This document shows, piece after piece, positions 17,662-26,220 of a DNA stretch of 64,000 nt. The notes below the pieces were generated by a model. The model searched no databases. It was given only the letters and a program-made list of their open reading frames with translations, and was not told where the DNA came from. A program made the position numbers and the translations under genes. This stretch comes from Sphingomonas sp. SUN019 (GTDB lineage Bacteria > Pseudomonadota > Alphaproteobacteria > Sphingomonadales > Sphingomonadaceae): positions 124,001 to 188,000 of the forward strand of contig NZ_CP096971.1 of assembly GCF_024758705.1 (NCBI RefSeq), in the 5' to 3' direction. Numbering within the stretch: the first letter of the stretch is position 1; every line of letters begins with the position of its first letter.

Positions 17662-18559
17662 GAGCCGGTTGAACCGGTCCGGGAATCGGGGCCATCACGC
17701 GGATGATGCCGGCGGCGATCTTCGCCTGAACGGGGGTATGCGCCAGCACCTCGCCGTCGATCGAGATCGGCAGCCGCGGGATCGTGTCGACGCGCAGGTT
17801 CTTGCCGCGGAAGCTGACGGTGTCCTCATGCCGCGCGTCGTGCCCGAAGAAGCTGGCCGCCCAGTTCTTCACCAGCCTCCGCTTCACATGCCCGCGCACC
17901 GCCTGCACCACGATCTCGCCCGAGTCGACCGCGGCCTCATCCACCATCTGCGTGCCGCCGTGATAGGGACCGTTGGAGATACGCACCTCCACCACGCGCA
18001 GCCGCTCCGCGCCGTCGCCTTCGCCGACGATCAGCGTAAACGGCTTGAACTTCGCGAACTGCACCGCGGCCCAGCCGAGATAACCGATACGGCCCAGAAC
18101 TTTTTTCAGGCCATGCGGCACTGTCTCGGCGATCTGCGGGCTGATCCCCATCGCGGCGCAATTGGCGAAATAATCGCCGTCGATCATGCCCAGGTCGATC
18201 CGCATCGGCTTGCCATCGCGCAGCACCGCGATCGCGCCGTCGATATCGATCGGAATGCCGAGCGTGCGCGCAAAGCTGTTCGCGGTGCCAAGCGGCAGGA
18301 CGCCCAGGATGACGTCATGGCCCACCATCAGGTCGACCAGCCCGCTGATCGTCCCGTCGCCGCCGCCCAGGATCAGCAAATCGGGCTTTTTGGCGAGCGC
18401 CGCGCGGACCGTGCGATCAAGATGCGCGGGATTTTCCACCGCGTGTGCGTCGACCGGAAAGGGCAGTTCGTCCATCCGCTTGCACGCGCGTTTGAACAGC
18501 TTCTGCCCCTTTCGCGACTTCGCGTTGATGACGAGCGCGGCGGACTTGATGTCGGTCAT
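17645..18559 (-). CDS. Diacylglycerol/lipid kinase family protein
   Basis: A soluble DAGK-catalytic-domain lipid kinase (YegS/DgkB type), 304 residues. Seen: INAKSRKGQ near the start, the nucleotide-binding GGGDGT at 65-70, and PLGTANSFARTLGIP, the family's second signature. Probably phosphorylates a lipid or long-chain base at the membrane; the substrate is unknown. ATG 18559 fits the family start; ATG 18580 with seven extra residues is possible because AAGGAG lies between them. Confidence 0.88.
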   Translation of the reverse strand: MTDIKSAALVINAKSRKGQKLFKRACKRMDELPFPVDAHAVENPAHLDRTVRAALAKKPDLLILGGGDGTISGLVDLMVGHDVILGVLPLGTANSFARTLGIPIDIDGAIAVLRDGKPMRIDLGMIDGDYFANCAAMGISPQIAETVPHGLKKVLGRIGYLGWAAVQFAKFKPFTLIVGEGDGAERLRVVEVRISNGPYHGGTQMVDEAAVDSGEIVVQAVRGHVKRRLVKNWAASFFGHDARHEDTVSFRGKNLRVDTIPRLPISIDGEVLAHTPVQAKIAAGIIRVMAPIPGPVQPAPTQPA

Positions 18560-18636
18560 GGCGGCACAACGCTCCTTCATCGGTTTCGGACCCGTAACGC
18601 TTGCCTGTGACGAAGGCGTGGCCCAAAAGTCGTGCC

Positions 18637-19629
18637 ATGCACGCCCCTTATCCAGCGCTACGCCTCCGCCGCACCCGCGCCGCCGCGTGGAGCCGCCGCC
18701 TATATGCCGAAACGGTGCTGACGCCCGCCGACCTGATCTGGCCGCTTTTCATCAGCGACGGGCAGGGCGTGGAGGAGCCGATCGCCAGCCTGCCGGGCGT
18801 ATCGCGCTGGTCGGTCGACGGGATCGTGGCGCGTGCGAAGGAGGCGCGCGACCTCGGCATCCCGTGCGTCGCGCTGTTCCCGAACACGCAACCGAACCTG
18901 CGCACCGACGACGGGCGCGAGGCGCTGAATCCCGACAATCTGATGTGCCGCGCCATTCGCGCGATCAAGGATGCGGCGCCGGAGATCGGCGTGCTGACCG
19001 ACGTCGCGCTCGACCCGTACACTGCGCACGGCCATGACGGTCTGGTCGACGACCGCGGGTACGTGATGAACGACGCAACGGTCGAGGTGCTGGTGGGGCA
19101 GGCGCTCAATCAGGCGGGGGCGGGGGCGGACATCATCGCGCCGTCGGACATGATGGACGGGCGCATCGGCCGGGTTCGCGACGCGCTGGAAGGGGCGGGG
19201 CATCACAATGTCCAGATCATGGCCTATGCCGCGAAATACGCCTCGGCCTTCTACGGCCCGTTCCGCGACGCGGTTGGATCGCGCGAACTGCTGAAGGGCG
19301 ACAAGAAGACCTATCAGATGGATCCGGCGAATGCCGAGGAGGCGATCCGCGAGGTCGGGCTGGACCTGTCCGAGGGTGCCGATAGCGTGATGGTCAAGCC
19401 GGGCCTGCCATATCTCGATATCGTACGACGTGTGAAAGACGCCTTCGAAGTACCTGTATTCGCGTACCAGGTGTCGGGCGAATATGCGATGATCGAGGCC
19501 GCGGTGGCGGCTGGCGCGGCGGAGCGCGATCCGATGGTGCTGGAAACGCTGATGGCGTTCAAACGTGCGGGTTGTTCGGGGGTGCTGACCTATCATGCGG
19601 CGCATGCGGCGCGGTTGCTGAACGCATGA
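18637..19629 (+). CDS. hemB: Delta-aminolevulinic acid dehydratase (porphobilinogen synthase)
   Basis: Condenses two 5-aminolevulinates to porphobilinogen in heme synthesis. 330 residues from ATG 18637. Seen: LIWPLFISDG near the start, the PSDMMDGRIGRVRDAL block, the first active-site lysine in AYAAKYASAFYGPFRDA and the Schiff-base lysine in MVKPGLPYLD. The metal site region reads DVALDPYTAHGHDG, lacking the zinc cysteines of the DVCLC... type, so this is the magnesium-dependent form, as usual in alphaproteobacteria. First gene of a four-gene overlapping run. Confidence 0.96.
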   Translation: MHAPYPALRLRRTRAAAWSRRLYAETVLTPADLIWPLFISDGQGVEEPIASLPGVSRWSVDGIVARAKEARDLGIPCVALFPNTQPNLRTDDGREALNPDNLMCRAIRAIKDAAPEIGVLTDVALDPYTAHGHDGLVDDRGYVMNDATVEVLVGQALNQAGAGADIIAPSDMMDGRIGRVRDALEGAGHHNVQIMAYAAKYASAFYGPFRDAVGSRELLKGDKKTYQMDPANAEEAIREVGLDLSEGADSVMVKPGLPYLDIVRRVKDAFEVPVFAYQVSGEYAMIEAAVAAGAAERDPMVLETLMAFKRAGCSGVLTYHAAHAARLLNA

Positions 19630-20147
19630 TCGAAACCGAACGGCTGATCCTGCGCGCGCCGGAGCCGCGCGACCGCGATGCGCTGCACGCGATGTGGGCC
19701 GACCCGCGCGTCATGGCCGACCTCGGCCCGGTGAAGACCGCCGCCGACAGCGACGCGGCGATCGCGCGGCATGCGGGGTATGCGCCGCTGGGGTTCTGGA
19801 TCGTCGAACGCCGCAGCGACGGCGCGGCGATCGGTTTCTGCGGCCTGAAACCGGGCGCGCCCGATACGCCGATCGACGGGATGCTGGAGATCGGCTGGAT
19901 GCTCGCCGCGGACTGCTGGGGTGTCGGCTATGCGCGGGAGGCGGCGGCGGCCAGCATCGCCTGGGCCTGGGCTAACCGAACCGACGATGCGATCGTCGCG
20001 ATCACCGCGCGGCAGAACGCCAAGAGCCGCGGCTTGATGGAGCGGCTGGGCATGATGCACGAACCGGCGCTGGATTTCTCGCACTCGCAATTCCCCGGCG
20101 ACGATCCGCGGCGCGACACCGTCACCTACCGCATCGCCCGCCCATGA
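19626..20147 (+). CDS. GNAT family N-acetyltransferase (first of tandem pair)
   Basis: A 173-residue RimJ/RimL-type GNAT enzyme (family signature IETERLILR at the N-terminus). It shows the substrate-loop IGFCGLKPG and the acetyl-CoA region IGWMLAADCWGVGYAREAAAA, although the usual R/Q-x-x-G-x-G/A reads as GVGYA. The substrate is unknown. It starts by an ATGA overlap with hemB and ends by an ATGA overlap with a paralogue, so it should be co-translated with both. Confidence 0.88.
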   Translation: MIETERLILRAPEPRDRDALHAMWADPRVMADLGPVKTAADSDAAIARHAGYAPLGFWIVERRSDGAAIGFCGLKPGAPDTPIDGMLEIGWMLAADCWGVGYAREAAAASIAWAWANRTDDAIVAITARQNAKSRGLMERLGMMHEPALDFSHSQFPGDDPRRDTVTYRIARP

Positions 20148-20677
20148 TCGAAACGCCGCGCCTGATCATGCGCCGCTGGCGCGACGCCGACGCCGCGCCG
20201 TTCCATGCGATGGGGCAGGATGCGGAGGTCATGCGGTACCTCGGCCCGCCGATGAGCCTGTCCGATGCGCAGGCCACGGTCGCGCGGCAGAATGCGGTAG
20301 CCGATGACTACGGATCGTGCTTCTGGGCGGTCGAGCGCCGTGCTGATGGCGCGTTCCTCGGCTTCTGCGGCATCAAGCCCGGCCCGGCGAACACCCCGAT
20401 CGCCGATCAGCCTGAGATCGGCTGGCGGCTCGCGCGGCATGCCTGGGGTCAGGGCTATGCGCGTGAGGCTGCGCAAGCCTGCCTCGACTGCGCCTGGGCT
20501 GCGACCGATTGGCCGCACGTCGTCGCGATCACCGTGCTCGCCAACACCGCCAGTTGGGGCCTGATGATCCGGCTCGCCATGACGCGCGTCGCGGACGGCG
20601 ATTTCGATCATCCCGCGGTGCCCGAAGGCGATCCGTTGCGGCGGCACATGATCTATTCGATCGCGCGGCCCGAGTGA
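20144..20677 (+). CDS. GNAT family N-acetyltransferase (second of tandem pair)
   Basis: A 177-residue paralogue of the preceding acetyltransferase: IETPRLIMRRW start, LGFCGIKPGPANTPI and IGWRLARHAWGQGYAREAAQA align with the same blocks upstream. The shared KPG..NTPI/DTPI segment is unusually specific and indicates a local duplication followed by divergence. Substrate unknown. The stop codon overlaps a GTG (20674) that may start the next gene. Confidence 0.88.
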   Translation: MIETPRLIMRRWRDADAAPFHAMGQDAEVMRYLGPPMSLSDAQATVARQNAVADDYGSCFWAVERRADGAFLGFCGIKPGPANTPIADQPEIGWRLARHAWGQGYAREAAQACLDCAWAATDWPHVVAITVLANTASWGLMIRLAMTRVADGDFDHPAVPEGDPLRRHMIYSIARPE

Positions 20678-20685
20678 GCGAAGCC

Positions 20686-22866
20686 ATGTCGAAGGAGGCG
20701 GGGCGCGGCGCGTTCGTCGCGACGATTCTGCTCGGGTCGTTCCTGCTGTTCCTGGTCCAGCCGATGATCGCGCGGATCGCGCTGCCGCGGCTGGGCGGCG
20801 CGCCCGCGGTGTGGAATTCGGCGATGCTGGTCTATCAGGCGTTGCTGCTCGGCGGCTACGCCTACGCCCATGCGATCGGGCGGATGACGCCGCGGCGGCA
20901 GGCGGCGGTTCACCTGATCCTGCTGGCGGTCGCGATGTTGTGGTTGCCGATCGGCGTCTTCGCCTGGACGCTGCCCGCGGGCGTCACCCCCGCCTTGTGG
21001 GTGCCATGGCTGCTCGCGCTGTCGATTGGCCCGCTATTCGTCGCGGTCGCCGCGCAGGCCCCGCTGATCCAGCGCTGGTTCGCCAGCCGCTATCCCGGCG
21101 AAGACCCCTACCGTCTTTACGCCGCGTCGAATCTCGGCAGCTTCGCCGGGCTGATCGCCTACCCTTTGCTGGTCGAGCCGTGGATCGCGGTCCACGGCCA
21201 GCGTTGGATGTGGACCGCGGGCTATCTCGCGCTGATCGTGCTGATCGCGCATCTCGCGCGACGCCTGCCGCGCGCCGCAACGATCGAAGCGGCTCCGACC
21301 GAAGCCGCGCCGACCCTGCGCCGCGTCGCTACGTGGATCGCGCTGTCGTTTGTACCCTCGGGCCTGATGCTCGCGACGTCGACCTACATCACGACCGACA
21401 TCGTCGCGATGCCGCTGCTGTGGGTGCTTCCGCTCGGCCTGTACCTGCTCAGCTTCAGCGTGGCCTTCGCGGTCGACCGGTCGGTGCCGGAACTGCTGAC
21501 CCGCGTCGCACCGATCACGATCCTGCTGTTCGGCGGCATCATGATCGCTGGCTTCCCCGAGACGCCCTTGCTCGGCGCGTTCCTCGCGCTCGCTTTGCTG
21601 TTCATGGCGTCGGTCGCGCTCCACACCGCGCTTTACCGAATCCGTCCCGAACCGGCGCGATTGACCGGCTTCTACTTGGCGATGGCCGTCGGCGGCGCGT
21701 TGGGCGGCGTGTTCGCCGGGCTGATCGCGCCGATCGCGTTCGACTGGACGTGGGAATATCCGCTGCTGATCTTCGCGGGCGGCGCGATGGTCCCGCAAGT
21801 CTATCTGACGCGTCACGTCCGCGCGTGGTGGCACGCGGGGCGCGGCATCCCGGCGCTTGCGATCGTCGTCATCGCGATGCTGGCGCTGCTGTTCCTGCGC
21901 GTCGCCGGGCCGCGGGAATTGTTTGGCGACGAGAAGAACACGATCACCTTCGTCGCGATCGCGCTGATCGGCCTGGCGACGGTCGGGGCGCGGCATGGGT
22001 ATCTGATCGTGCTGGGCACCGCGATCGCCTTGTTTGGCGGTCTGCGCTCGGCGGTGATCTCGCTCGACGTCGACACGCGGACGCGAAGCTATTTCGGGGT
22101 CTACACCCTGTCCGAAAACGTCCGCCGTCGCGTTCTGGCGCATGGGACGACGGTCCACGGTATCGAACTGCTTGGGTCGCCCGCGCGTGAGCGGATGCCG
22201 ACGACTTACTACGTGCCCGCATCGGGTGTCGGTCAGGTGATGACGGCCGCAACCGCGCTGTATGGCCCGGCCGCGCGGATCGGCGTCGTCGGCCTGGGGA
22301 CGGGAACGCTCGCTTGCTATGCCAAGCCGGGTCAGGACTGGCGCTTCTACGAAATTGATCCCGAGGTGGTGGCGATCGCGCGTGATCCGCAGCGTTTCCG
22401 GTTTCTGTCGCGCTGCTTGCCCGACGCTAGAATCGAGATCGGCGATGCGCGGCTTTCGCTGGAGAAGGCGCGCTTGACCTCGCTCGACATTCTCACGCTC
22501 GACGCCTTCTCGTCGGACTCGGTGCCGATCCACCTGCTGACGCGCGAGGCGTTCGCAGTGTACGGGCGCACGCTATCGCCGCGCGGCGTGCTTGCGGTGC
22601 ACATCTCGAACCGCTTTCTCGATCTGGAGCCGGTCGTCGCGGCGGCGGCGCGGGCCGGCAGCTGGCATGGCCTGACGTTGCTGCACCAGCCCTCCGATCT
22701 CGACGAATCGGGGTCGAGTTCGCAGTGGATCATCCTGTCGCGCGATCCCGCCGTCATCGCGACGCTCGGCCAGGGGCGCGGCGATTGGCGCAAGCTCGGC
22801 AAGCACGATGGCGTCAGCCCGTGGACCGACGACCACGCCAGCATCCTACCATTGTTGAAATTCTAG
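20686..22866 (+). CDS. Membrane protein fused to a spermidine-synthase-like domain
   Basis: About 726 residues. The N-terminal half has roughly ten hydrophobic segments beginning LLGSFLLFLVQPMIARIALP, typical of fused MFS/spermidine synthase proteins. The C-terminal part is a Rossmann methyltransferase fold with VGLGTGTLACYA, YEIDPEVVAIARD and DARLSLEK, as in SpeE-like enzymes. Whether it makes a polyamine is unknown. ATG 20686 is my start; GTG 20674 overlaps the previous stop (GTGA) and is a real alternative. The stop overlaps the convergent lipoprotein gene by 4 bp. Confidence 0.85.
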   Translation: MSKEAGRGAFVATILLGSFLLFLVQPMIARIALPRLGGAPAVWNSAMLVYQALLLGGYAYAHAIGRMTPRRQAAVHLILLAVAMLWLPIGVFAWTLPAGVTPALWVPWLLALSIGPLFVAVAAQAPLIQRWFASRYPGEDPYRLYAASNLGSFAGLIAYPLLVEPWIAVHGQRWMWTAGYLALIVLIAHLARRLPRAATIEAAPTEAAPTLRRVATWIALSFVPSGLMLATSTYITTDIVAMPLLWVLPLGLYLLSFSVAFAVDRSVPELLTRVAPITILLFGGIMIAGFPETPLLGAFLALALLFMASVALHTALYRIRPEPARLTGFYLAMAVGGALGGVFAGLIAPIAFDWTWEYPLLIFAGGAMVPQVYLTRHVRAWWHAGRGIPALAIVVIAMLALLFLRVAGPRELFGDEKNTITFVAIALIGLATVGARHGYLIVLGTAIALFGGLRSAVISLDVDTRTRSYFGVYTLSENVRRRVLAHGTTVHGIELLGSPARERMPTTYYVPASGVGQVMTAATALYGPAARIGVVGLGTGTLACYAKPGQDWRFYEIDPEVVAIARDPQRFRFLSRCLPDARIEIGDARLSLEKARLTSLDILTLDAFSSDSVPIHLLTREAFAVYGRTLSPRGVLAVHISNRFLDLEPVVAAAARAGSWHGLTLLHQPSDLDESGSSSQWIILSRDPAVIATLGQGRGDWRKLGKHDGVSPWTDDHASILPLLKF

Positions 22867-23360
22867 GCTGGCGTCAGCATCGCCTGCAACGCCGCGATCC
22901 GCTTCGCCTGCTCGTCCGCCGCCGTCCGCGCCGCCGCGATCGCCGCATTGAGCGCGGGGTATTCCGCGGTCAGCGCCAGCGCGCGCTCCGACGCCAGTTG
23001 CTCCAGATCCGTCAGCTCCTCCAACGTTTCTGCGCGCAGCACGTCCAGACCGGCCAGCGCGGTCTGCGCATCCAGCCACGCATCGCTGCCCGCCGCCGCC
23101 CCGCGCGCGGCTCGAACCGTCTGCCCGGCCTTGGTCGCCGCGGCGTCGAAACGCCCGGCCGCATCAGTCGACTTCTGCCGCACGGTAGCGATCCGTGCAT
23201 CAAGCGCCGGGTCGGGGGCGGCCGCGACGGGCGGCGGGGGCGCAGGCTCCTCGAACCCGGCACGCTCGGCGCCGCGCGGCAACAGCGACGGATATTCGCC
23301 GGGTGACGCGCACGCGGCGATCAGGATCGGCAGGGCGAAGGGGGCGATAAATCGTTTCAT
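22863..23360 (-). CDS. Hypothetical lipoprotein
   Basis: A 165-residue predicted lipoprotein: MKRFIAPFALPILIAACAS has a lipobox LIAAC, so the mature protein should be acylated at Cys 17. A proline-rich stretch (PAPPPPVAAAP) is followed by a long alanine-rich helical region, probably coiled coil. Function unknown. No good Shine-Dalgarno is seen before ATG 23360. The open frame extends much further upstream, but that part is across tRNA-Arg and the receptor gene and is not coding. Confidence 0.65.
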   Translation of the reverse strand: MKRFIAPFALPILIAACASPGEYPSLLPRGAERAGFEEPAPPPPVAAAPDPALDARIATVRQKSTDAAGRFDAAATKAGQTVRAARGAAAGSDAWLDAQTALAGLDVLRAETLEELTDLEQLASERALALTAEYPALNAAIAAARTAADEQAKRIAALQAMLTPA

Positions 23361-23446
23361 CGGAAAAAAGCCGTAGGGGCCGAAGAAAGTACGCGCAACG
23401 CGCTTGCACAAACTGGAACCGCCTTCTATCAGCCCACCTCCATTGC

Positions 23447-23523
23447 GCACCCGTAGCTCAGCTGGATAGAGCATCAGACTACGAATCTGAGGGTCGGGCG
23501 TTCGAATCGCTCCGGGTGCGCCA
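23447..23523 (+). tRNA. tRNA-Arg (anticodon ACG)
   Basis: Acceptor GCACCCG pairs with CGGGTGC, discriminator G and an encoded CCA (23521-23523). The D arm has AGCTCAGCTGGATAGAGC and the anticodon at 23481-23483 is ACG, so arginine, with A34 expected to be converted to inosine. A CTTTTC run follows directly. Confidence 0.95.
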
Positions 23524-23594
23524 CTTTTCCACATCGTCATCGCTACCTCTCCGCGCCCAGCGGCACGGATTGGCGCGTGACCCGAAAACGGCGA

Positions 23595-23626
23595 AGGCCG
23601 CCCACGCCTTGCGGCATGGACGGCCT
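23595..23626 (-). terminator. Intrinsic terminator of the TonB receptor gene
   Basis: On the minus strand a 14-bp stem (two G-U wobbles) with a GCAA tetraloop is followed by GTTTTC. It lies 25 bp past the receptor stop codon. Confidence 0.75.
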
Positions 23627-23650
23627 CCCGAGCCCCCGCTCGTCGAGCCT

Positions 23651-25816
23651 TCAGATGCCGACGCGTAACGTCACGCGGATGTCGCGGCCGGCGAGCGGTG
23701 CGAAGTCCTTCAGCACGCTGGCGGCGCGGCGCGCCTCCACGTCGAAGATGTTGTTCGCCGACACCAGGATGCTGGTCTTCGGATTGTCCGCGAACGGCTG
23801 GAACGATGCGGAGGCATTGACCATCGTCCAGCCCGGCGTCGTCGTTTCGAAATCGGCGACGCGGTCCTGCTCGAAGGCGTGCTCCACCTCGACCCGCGCG
23901 CTGGTGCGCTCGCTTTGCGCCTCCAGCCCGCCGAGCAATCGCAGCGGCGGAATGCGCGGGACGGGGCCGCCGTCGACGATCGTCGCGCGGACATAGTCGC
24001 CGATGACGTCGGCGTTGATCGCATAGCTGCCGATCGTCGCCAGCCGCACCGATGCGTCGGCTTCCAGTCCCCAGTATCGCGCTTTCGCCTGGTTGAACTG
24101 GAAGCACGGCAGATCCACCTCGCGCCCCGACGGCGCGGCGGCGGCTTCGCAAACGCCCTGACCGACCTGCGATTCGTAGATGAAGTCGTTGAACCAATTG
24201 TAATAGGCCGACCCGTCGAAGCTGAAGCCGTCGCCGTGCGCGTGCAGCGTCGCTTCAAGTCCCCACGACTTCTCGGTTCGGAAATTGGGGTTGCCGAGCT
24301 CGTAGGATTGCGTGCCCGCGTGCGCGCCGTTCGAGAACAATTCCTCGGCCGATGGCGCACGCGACGTGCGCGACGCATTCAGGCCGATACGGACATCGGG
24401 CGCCAGACCATAGGATGCGCCAACCGACCCCGACAGCGTATCGAATACGCGCTCGCCCTGGAAAAAGCGCAGATCGCCGCTGGGCGTCTGCGCCGACAGC
24501 CGCGTGTTTTCGTAGCGCAAGCCGCCCTCGGCCTTGAACCCGCCCAGCTCTAGCTGCTGCAGCGTGAAGACGCCGACCTGTTCGGTGTCGTTGCGCGGCA
24601 GGAACGCCTCCTCGCCCTCGACATCGAACTGACGGCTGAAATATTGCGCGCCGCTTGCGCCGCTCCATGCGCCGCGCTTGGCCTGCACCGCCTCGACGCG
24701 ACCCTCCAACCCCTTGTTGTAGAAGGCGGTGCCGACCTCGCCATTTTCTTCCAGCTCGAAATGGCGATAGTTCGCATAGCCTGCGCGCAAGCGGATCGTG
24801 TCGAGGAACCCGCCGCCGGTCTTCACCTCGCCGCGCAGATCGAAGCGATTCTGCACCAGGTCGAGCCGTGGCGCTTCCTGTTCCTGACCCACTTCAGTCG
24901 CGTAGCGGATCGGGATGCCGTACAGGCTGTCATAGTGGCTGTACGACAGGCCAAGCGAACCGCCGTCGGTGATCAGCGCCGCGCCGACACCAGCGGTCCA
25001 CGTCTCCGCCGCCGAATTGGGCAGCTTGCCGCGCAGCGCCGCTGAGCCTGCGAAGTCGATCGGCTCGGCGTCGGGATCCTGCGGCTGGCCGGCGGCGGCC
25101 AGCGCCGCGGCGCGCGCTTGTCGTGAAAGGATGAAGCCGCCGGTGCGCAGATCATCGGCCTTCAGATACGATCCATCGGCGTGGATGACGAACTTGTCGC
25201 CCAGCGCGACGTCCGCCGCCGCGCCGCCCGAGCGTTCGTTGGCGGCCGACCCGTAATTGGCGATGCCGCTCAGGCGATAGCCGTTCTCGGGCACTGTGCG
25301 CGGGATGCGCGTGTCGATCACGTTGACGACGCCGCCGACTGCGGATGTGCCGAACAGCAAAGCGGCGGGACCACGCAGCACCTCGACGCGCTCGGCGAGC
25401 AACGGATCGATGACGACCGCGTGGTCGACCGAGGTGTTGGACACGTCGATCGCGCCGATGCCGTCGGTCAGCACGCGGATGCGGTCGCCCTGGAAGCCGC
25501 GCAGAACGGGGCGCGATGCGCTGGGGCCGAACGACGTCGCCGATACCCCGGGCAAACGGGCGAGGGTTTCGCCGATCGTCGGGCGCAACTGGCGGGTCAG
25601 CTCCTGCCCGGTCAGCACTGATGTGCCCTGCAACACGTCGCTCTCACTGCGCTGTACCGGCGCGGTGACGATCACTTCGCGTCCGGATGTGGCGCGATCC
25701 GAGGTCCGAACCGGATCGCCTTCGATGGTGACAGGCGCGTCGGCCATCGGCTGCGCCATGACCGGCATCGCGCCAACCAGCGCGATCAACGCGCTACCGA
25801 CATACAGGGATTTCAT
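23651..25816 (-). CDS. TonB-dependent outer membrane receptor, ZnuD-like
   Basis: A 721-residue TonB-dependent receptor. Signal peptide through MPVMAQ; a TonB-box-like EVIVTAP near 48-54; plug domain with SRPVLRGFQGDRIRVL, SVDHAVVIDPLLAERVEVLR and GPAALLFGTSAVGGVVNV; then a 22-strand-type barrel ending in an aromatic-rich terminal strand (VTLRVGI). The plug resembles zinc-uptake receptors of the ZnuD type; this is inference from remembered family sequences, and heme or a siderophore are alternatives. Upstream it has GAGGAG eight bases before ATG, a hairpin covering that site and two palindromes. Confidence 0.85.
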   Translation of the reverse strand: MKSLYVGSALIALVGAMPVMAQPMADAPVTIEGDPVRTSDRATSGREVIVTAPVQRSESDVLQGTSVLTGQELTRQLRPTIGETLARLPGVSATSFGPSASRPVLRGFQGDRIRVLTDGIGAIDVSNTSVDHAVVIDPLLAERVEVLRGPAALLFGTSAVGGVVNVIDTRIPRTVPENGYRLSGIANYGSAANERSGGAAADVALGDKFVIHADGSYLKADDLRTGGFILSRQARAAALAAAGQPQDPDAEPIDFAGSAALRGKLPNSAAETWTAGVGAALITDGGSLGLSYSHYDSLYGIPIRYATEVGQEQEAPRLDLVQNRFDLRGEVKTGGGFLDTIRLRAGYANYRHFELEENGEVGTAFYNKGLEGRVEAVQAKRGAWSGASGAQYFSRQFDVEGEEAFLPRNDTEQVGVFTLQQLELGGFKAEGGLRYENTRLSAQTPSGDLRFFQGERVFDTLSGSVGASYGLAPDVRIGLNASRTSRAPSAEELFSNGAHAGTQSYELGNPNFRTEKSWGLEATLHAHGDGFSFDGSAYYNWFNDFIYESQVGQGVCEAAAAPSGREVDLPCFQFNQAKARYWGLEADASVRLATIGSYAINADVIGDYVRATIVDGGPVPRIPPLRLLGGLEAQSERTSARVEVEHAFEQDRVADFETTTPGWTMVNASASFQPFADNPKTSILVSANNIFDVEARRAASVLKDFAPLAGRDIRVTLRVGI

Positions 25817-25822
25817 TTTTCA

Positions 25823-25843
25823 CTCCTCGAACCTTACGAGGAG
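25823..25843 (-). promoter_or_regulatory. Hairpin sequestering the receptor Shine-Dalgarno
   Basis: Read on the minus strand, CTCCTCG, a 7-base loop and CGAGGAG form a perfect 7-bp stem. The 3' arm is the ribosome binding site of the TonB receptor gene, so the fold would hide it. The match could be chance, but its position is exact. Confidence 0.5.
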
Positions 25844-25852
25844 CCGTAGAGA

Positions 25853-25865
25853 CGATGTTACATCG
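25853..25865. promoter_or_regulatory. Candidate operator palindrome 1 (CGATGTTACATCG)
   Basis: A perfect 13-bp palindrome around a central T, 37 bp upstream of the TonB receptor start and 23 bp centre-to-centre from the second palindrome. The TGTTA core resembles Zur/Fur-family half-sites. Confidence 0.45.
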
Positions 25866-25875
25866 TATCAATGCA

Positions 25876-25888
25876 GATATGTTATATC
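25876..25888. promoter_or_regulatory. Candidate operator palindrome 2 (GATATGTTATATC)
   Basis: A perfect AT-rich 13-bp palindrome containing TGTTATAT, close to the TGTTATA half-site known for Zur in other Proteobacteria. The surrounding leader is far more AT-rich than the rest of the window. Assignment to Zur is inference. Confidence 0.5.
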
Positions 25889-25939
25889 AGTCTCAGTTCG
25901 TCGCTGCCGTCAGTCGTTTCGCCGCAGCGCAACAAACCA

Positions 25940-26155
25940 TCAATCCCGCCCGCGTTCGATCGAATCGAGAATGCGCGCGCCGGCCATGACCACCGCGACC
26001 GGACAGGCTGCGAAGAGGAGCCAGCCACCAACGCCGGGATAGTCGCGAAGATAGTGAACGCCGCGCTCGGTAGCGCCCAATCCCAGGCCGTAAATGACCA
26101 GAAAGGCCTCAAACTTCGTCTTGATCGTGAAGAGGCGGGCGATGCGGGTCCACAT
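25940..26155 (-). CDS. Small two-helix membrane protein
   Basis: A 71-residue protein with two hydrophobic segments (about 17-28 and 43-60) separated by ERGVHYLRDYPG, and charged ends. No recognised family, though similar small proteins are common in sphingomonads. It lies in the gap between astB and the TonB receptor, with an AT-rich upstream sequence. It starts at the ATG of MWTRIARLF. Function unknown. Confidence 0.55.
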   Translation of the reverse strand: MWTRIARLFTIKTKFEAFLVIYGLGLGATERGVHYLRDYPGVGGWLLFAACPVAVVMAGARILDSIERGRD

Positions 26156-26220
26156 GACGTAATTTACGCAAATACCGCGCCAGCCCGCGATTTCCGCGGC
26201 TTTCGCGTCAAGGAACGTGG

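Noticed and set aside
21034..22533. A 499-codon minus-strand frame opposite the spermidine-synthase fusion
   Set aside because: Composition is Asp/Arg/Gln-rich and contains no recognisable domain; the plus-strand gene has SAM motifs.
23361..24197. Upstream extension of the lipoprotein frame at 22863
   Set aside because: It runs across tRNA-Arg and the TonB receptor in another frame; the lipobox start at 23360 is sufficient.
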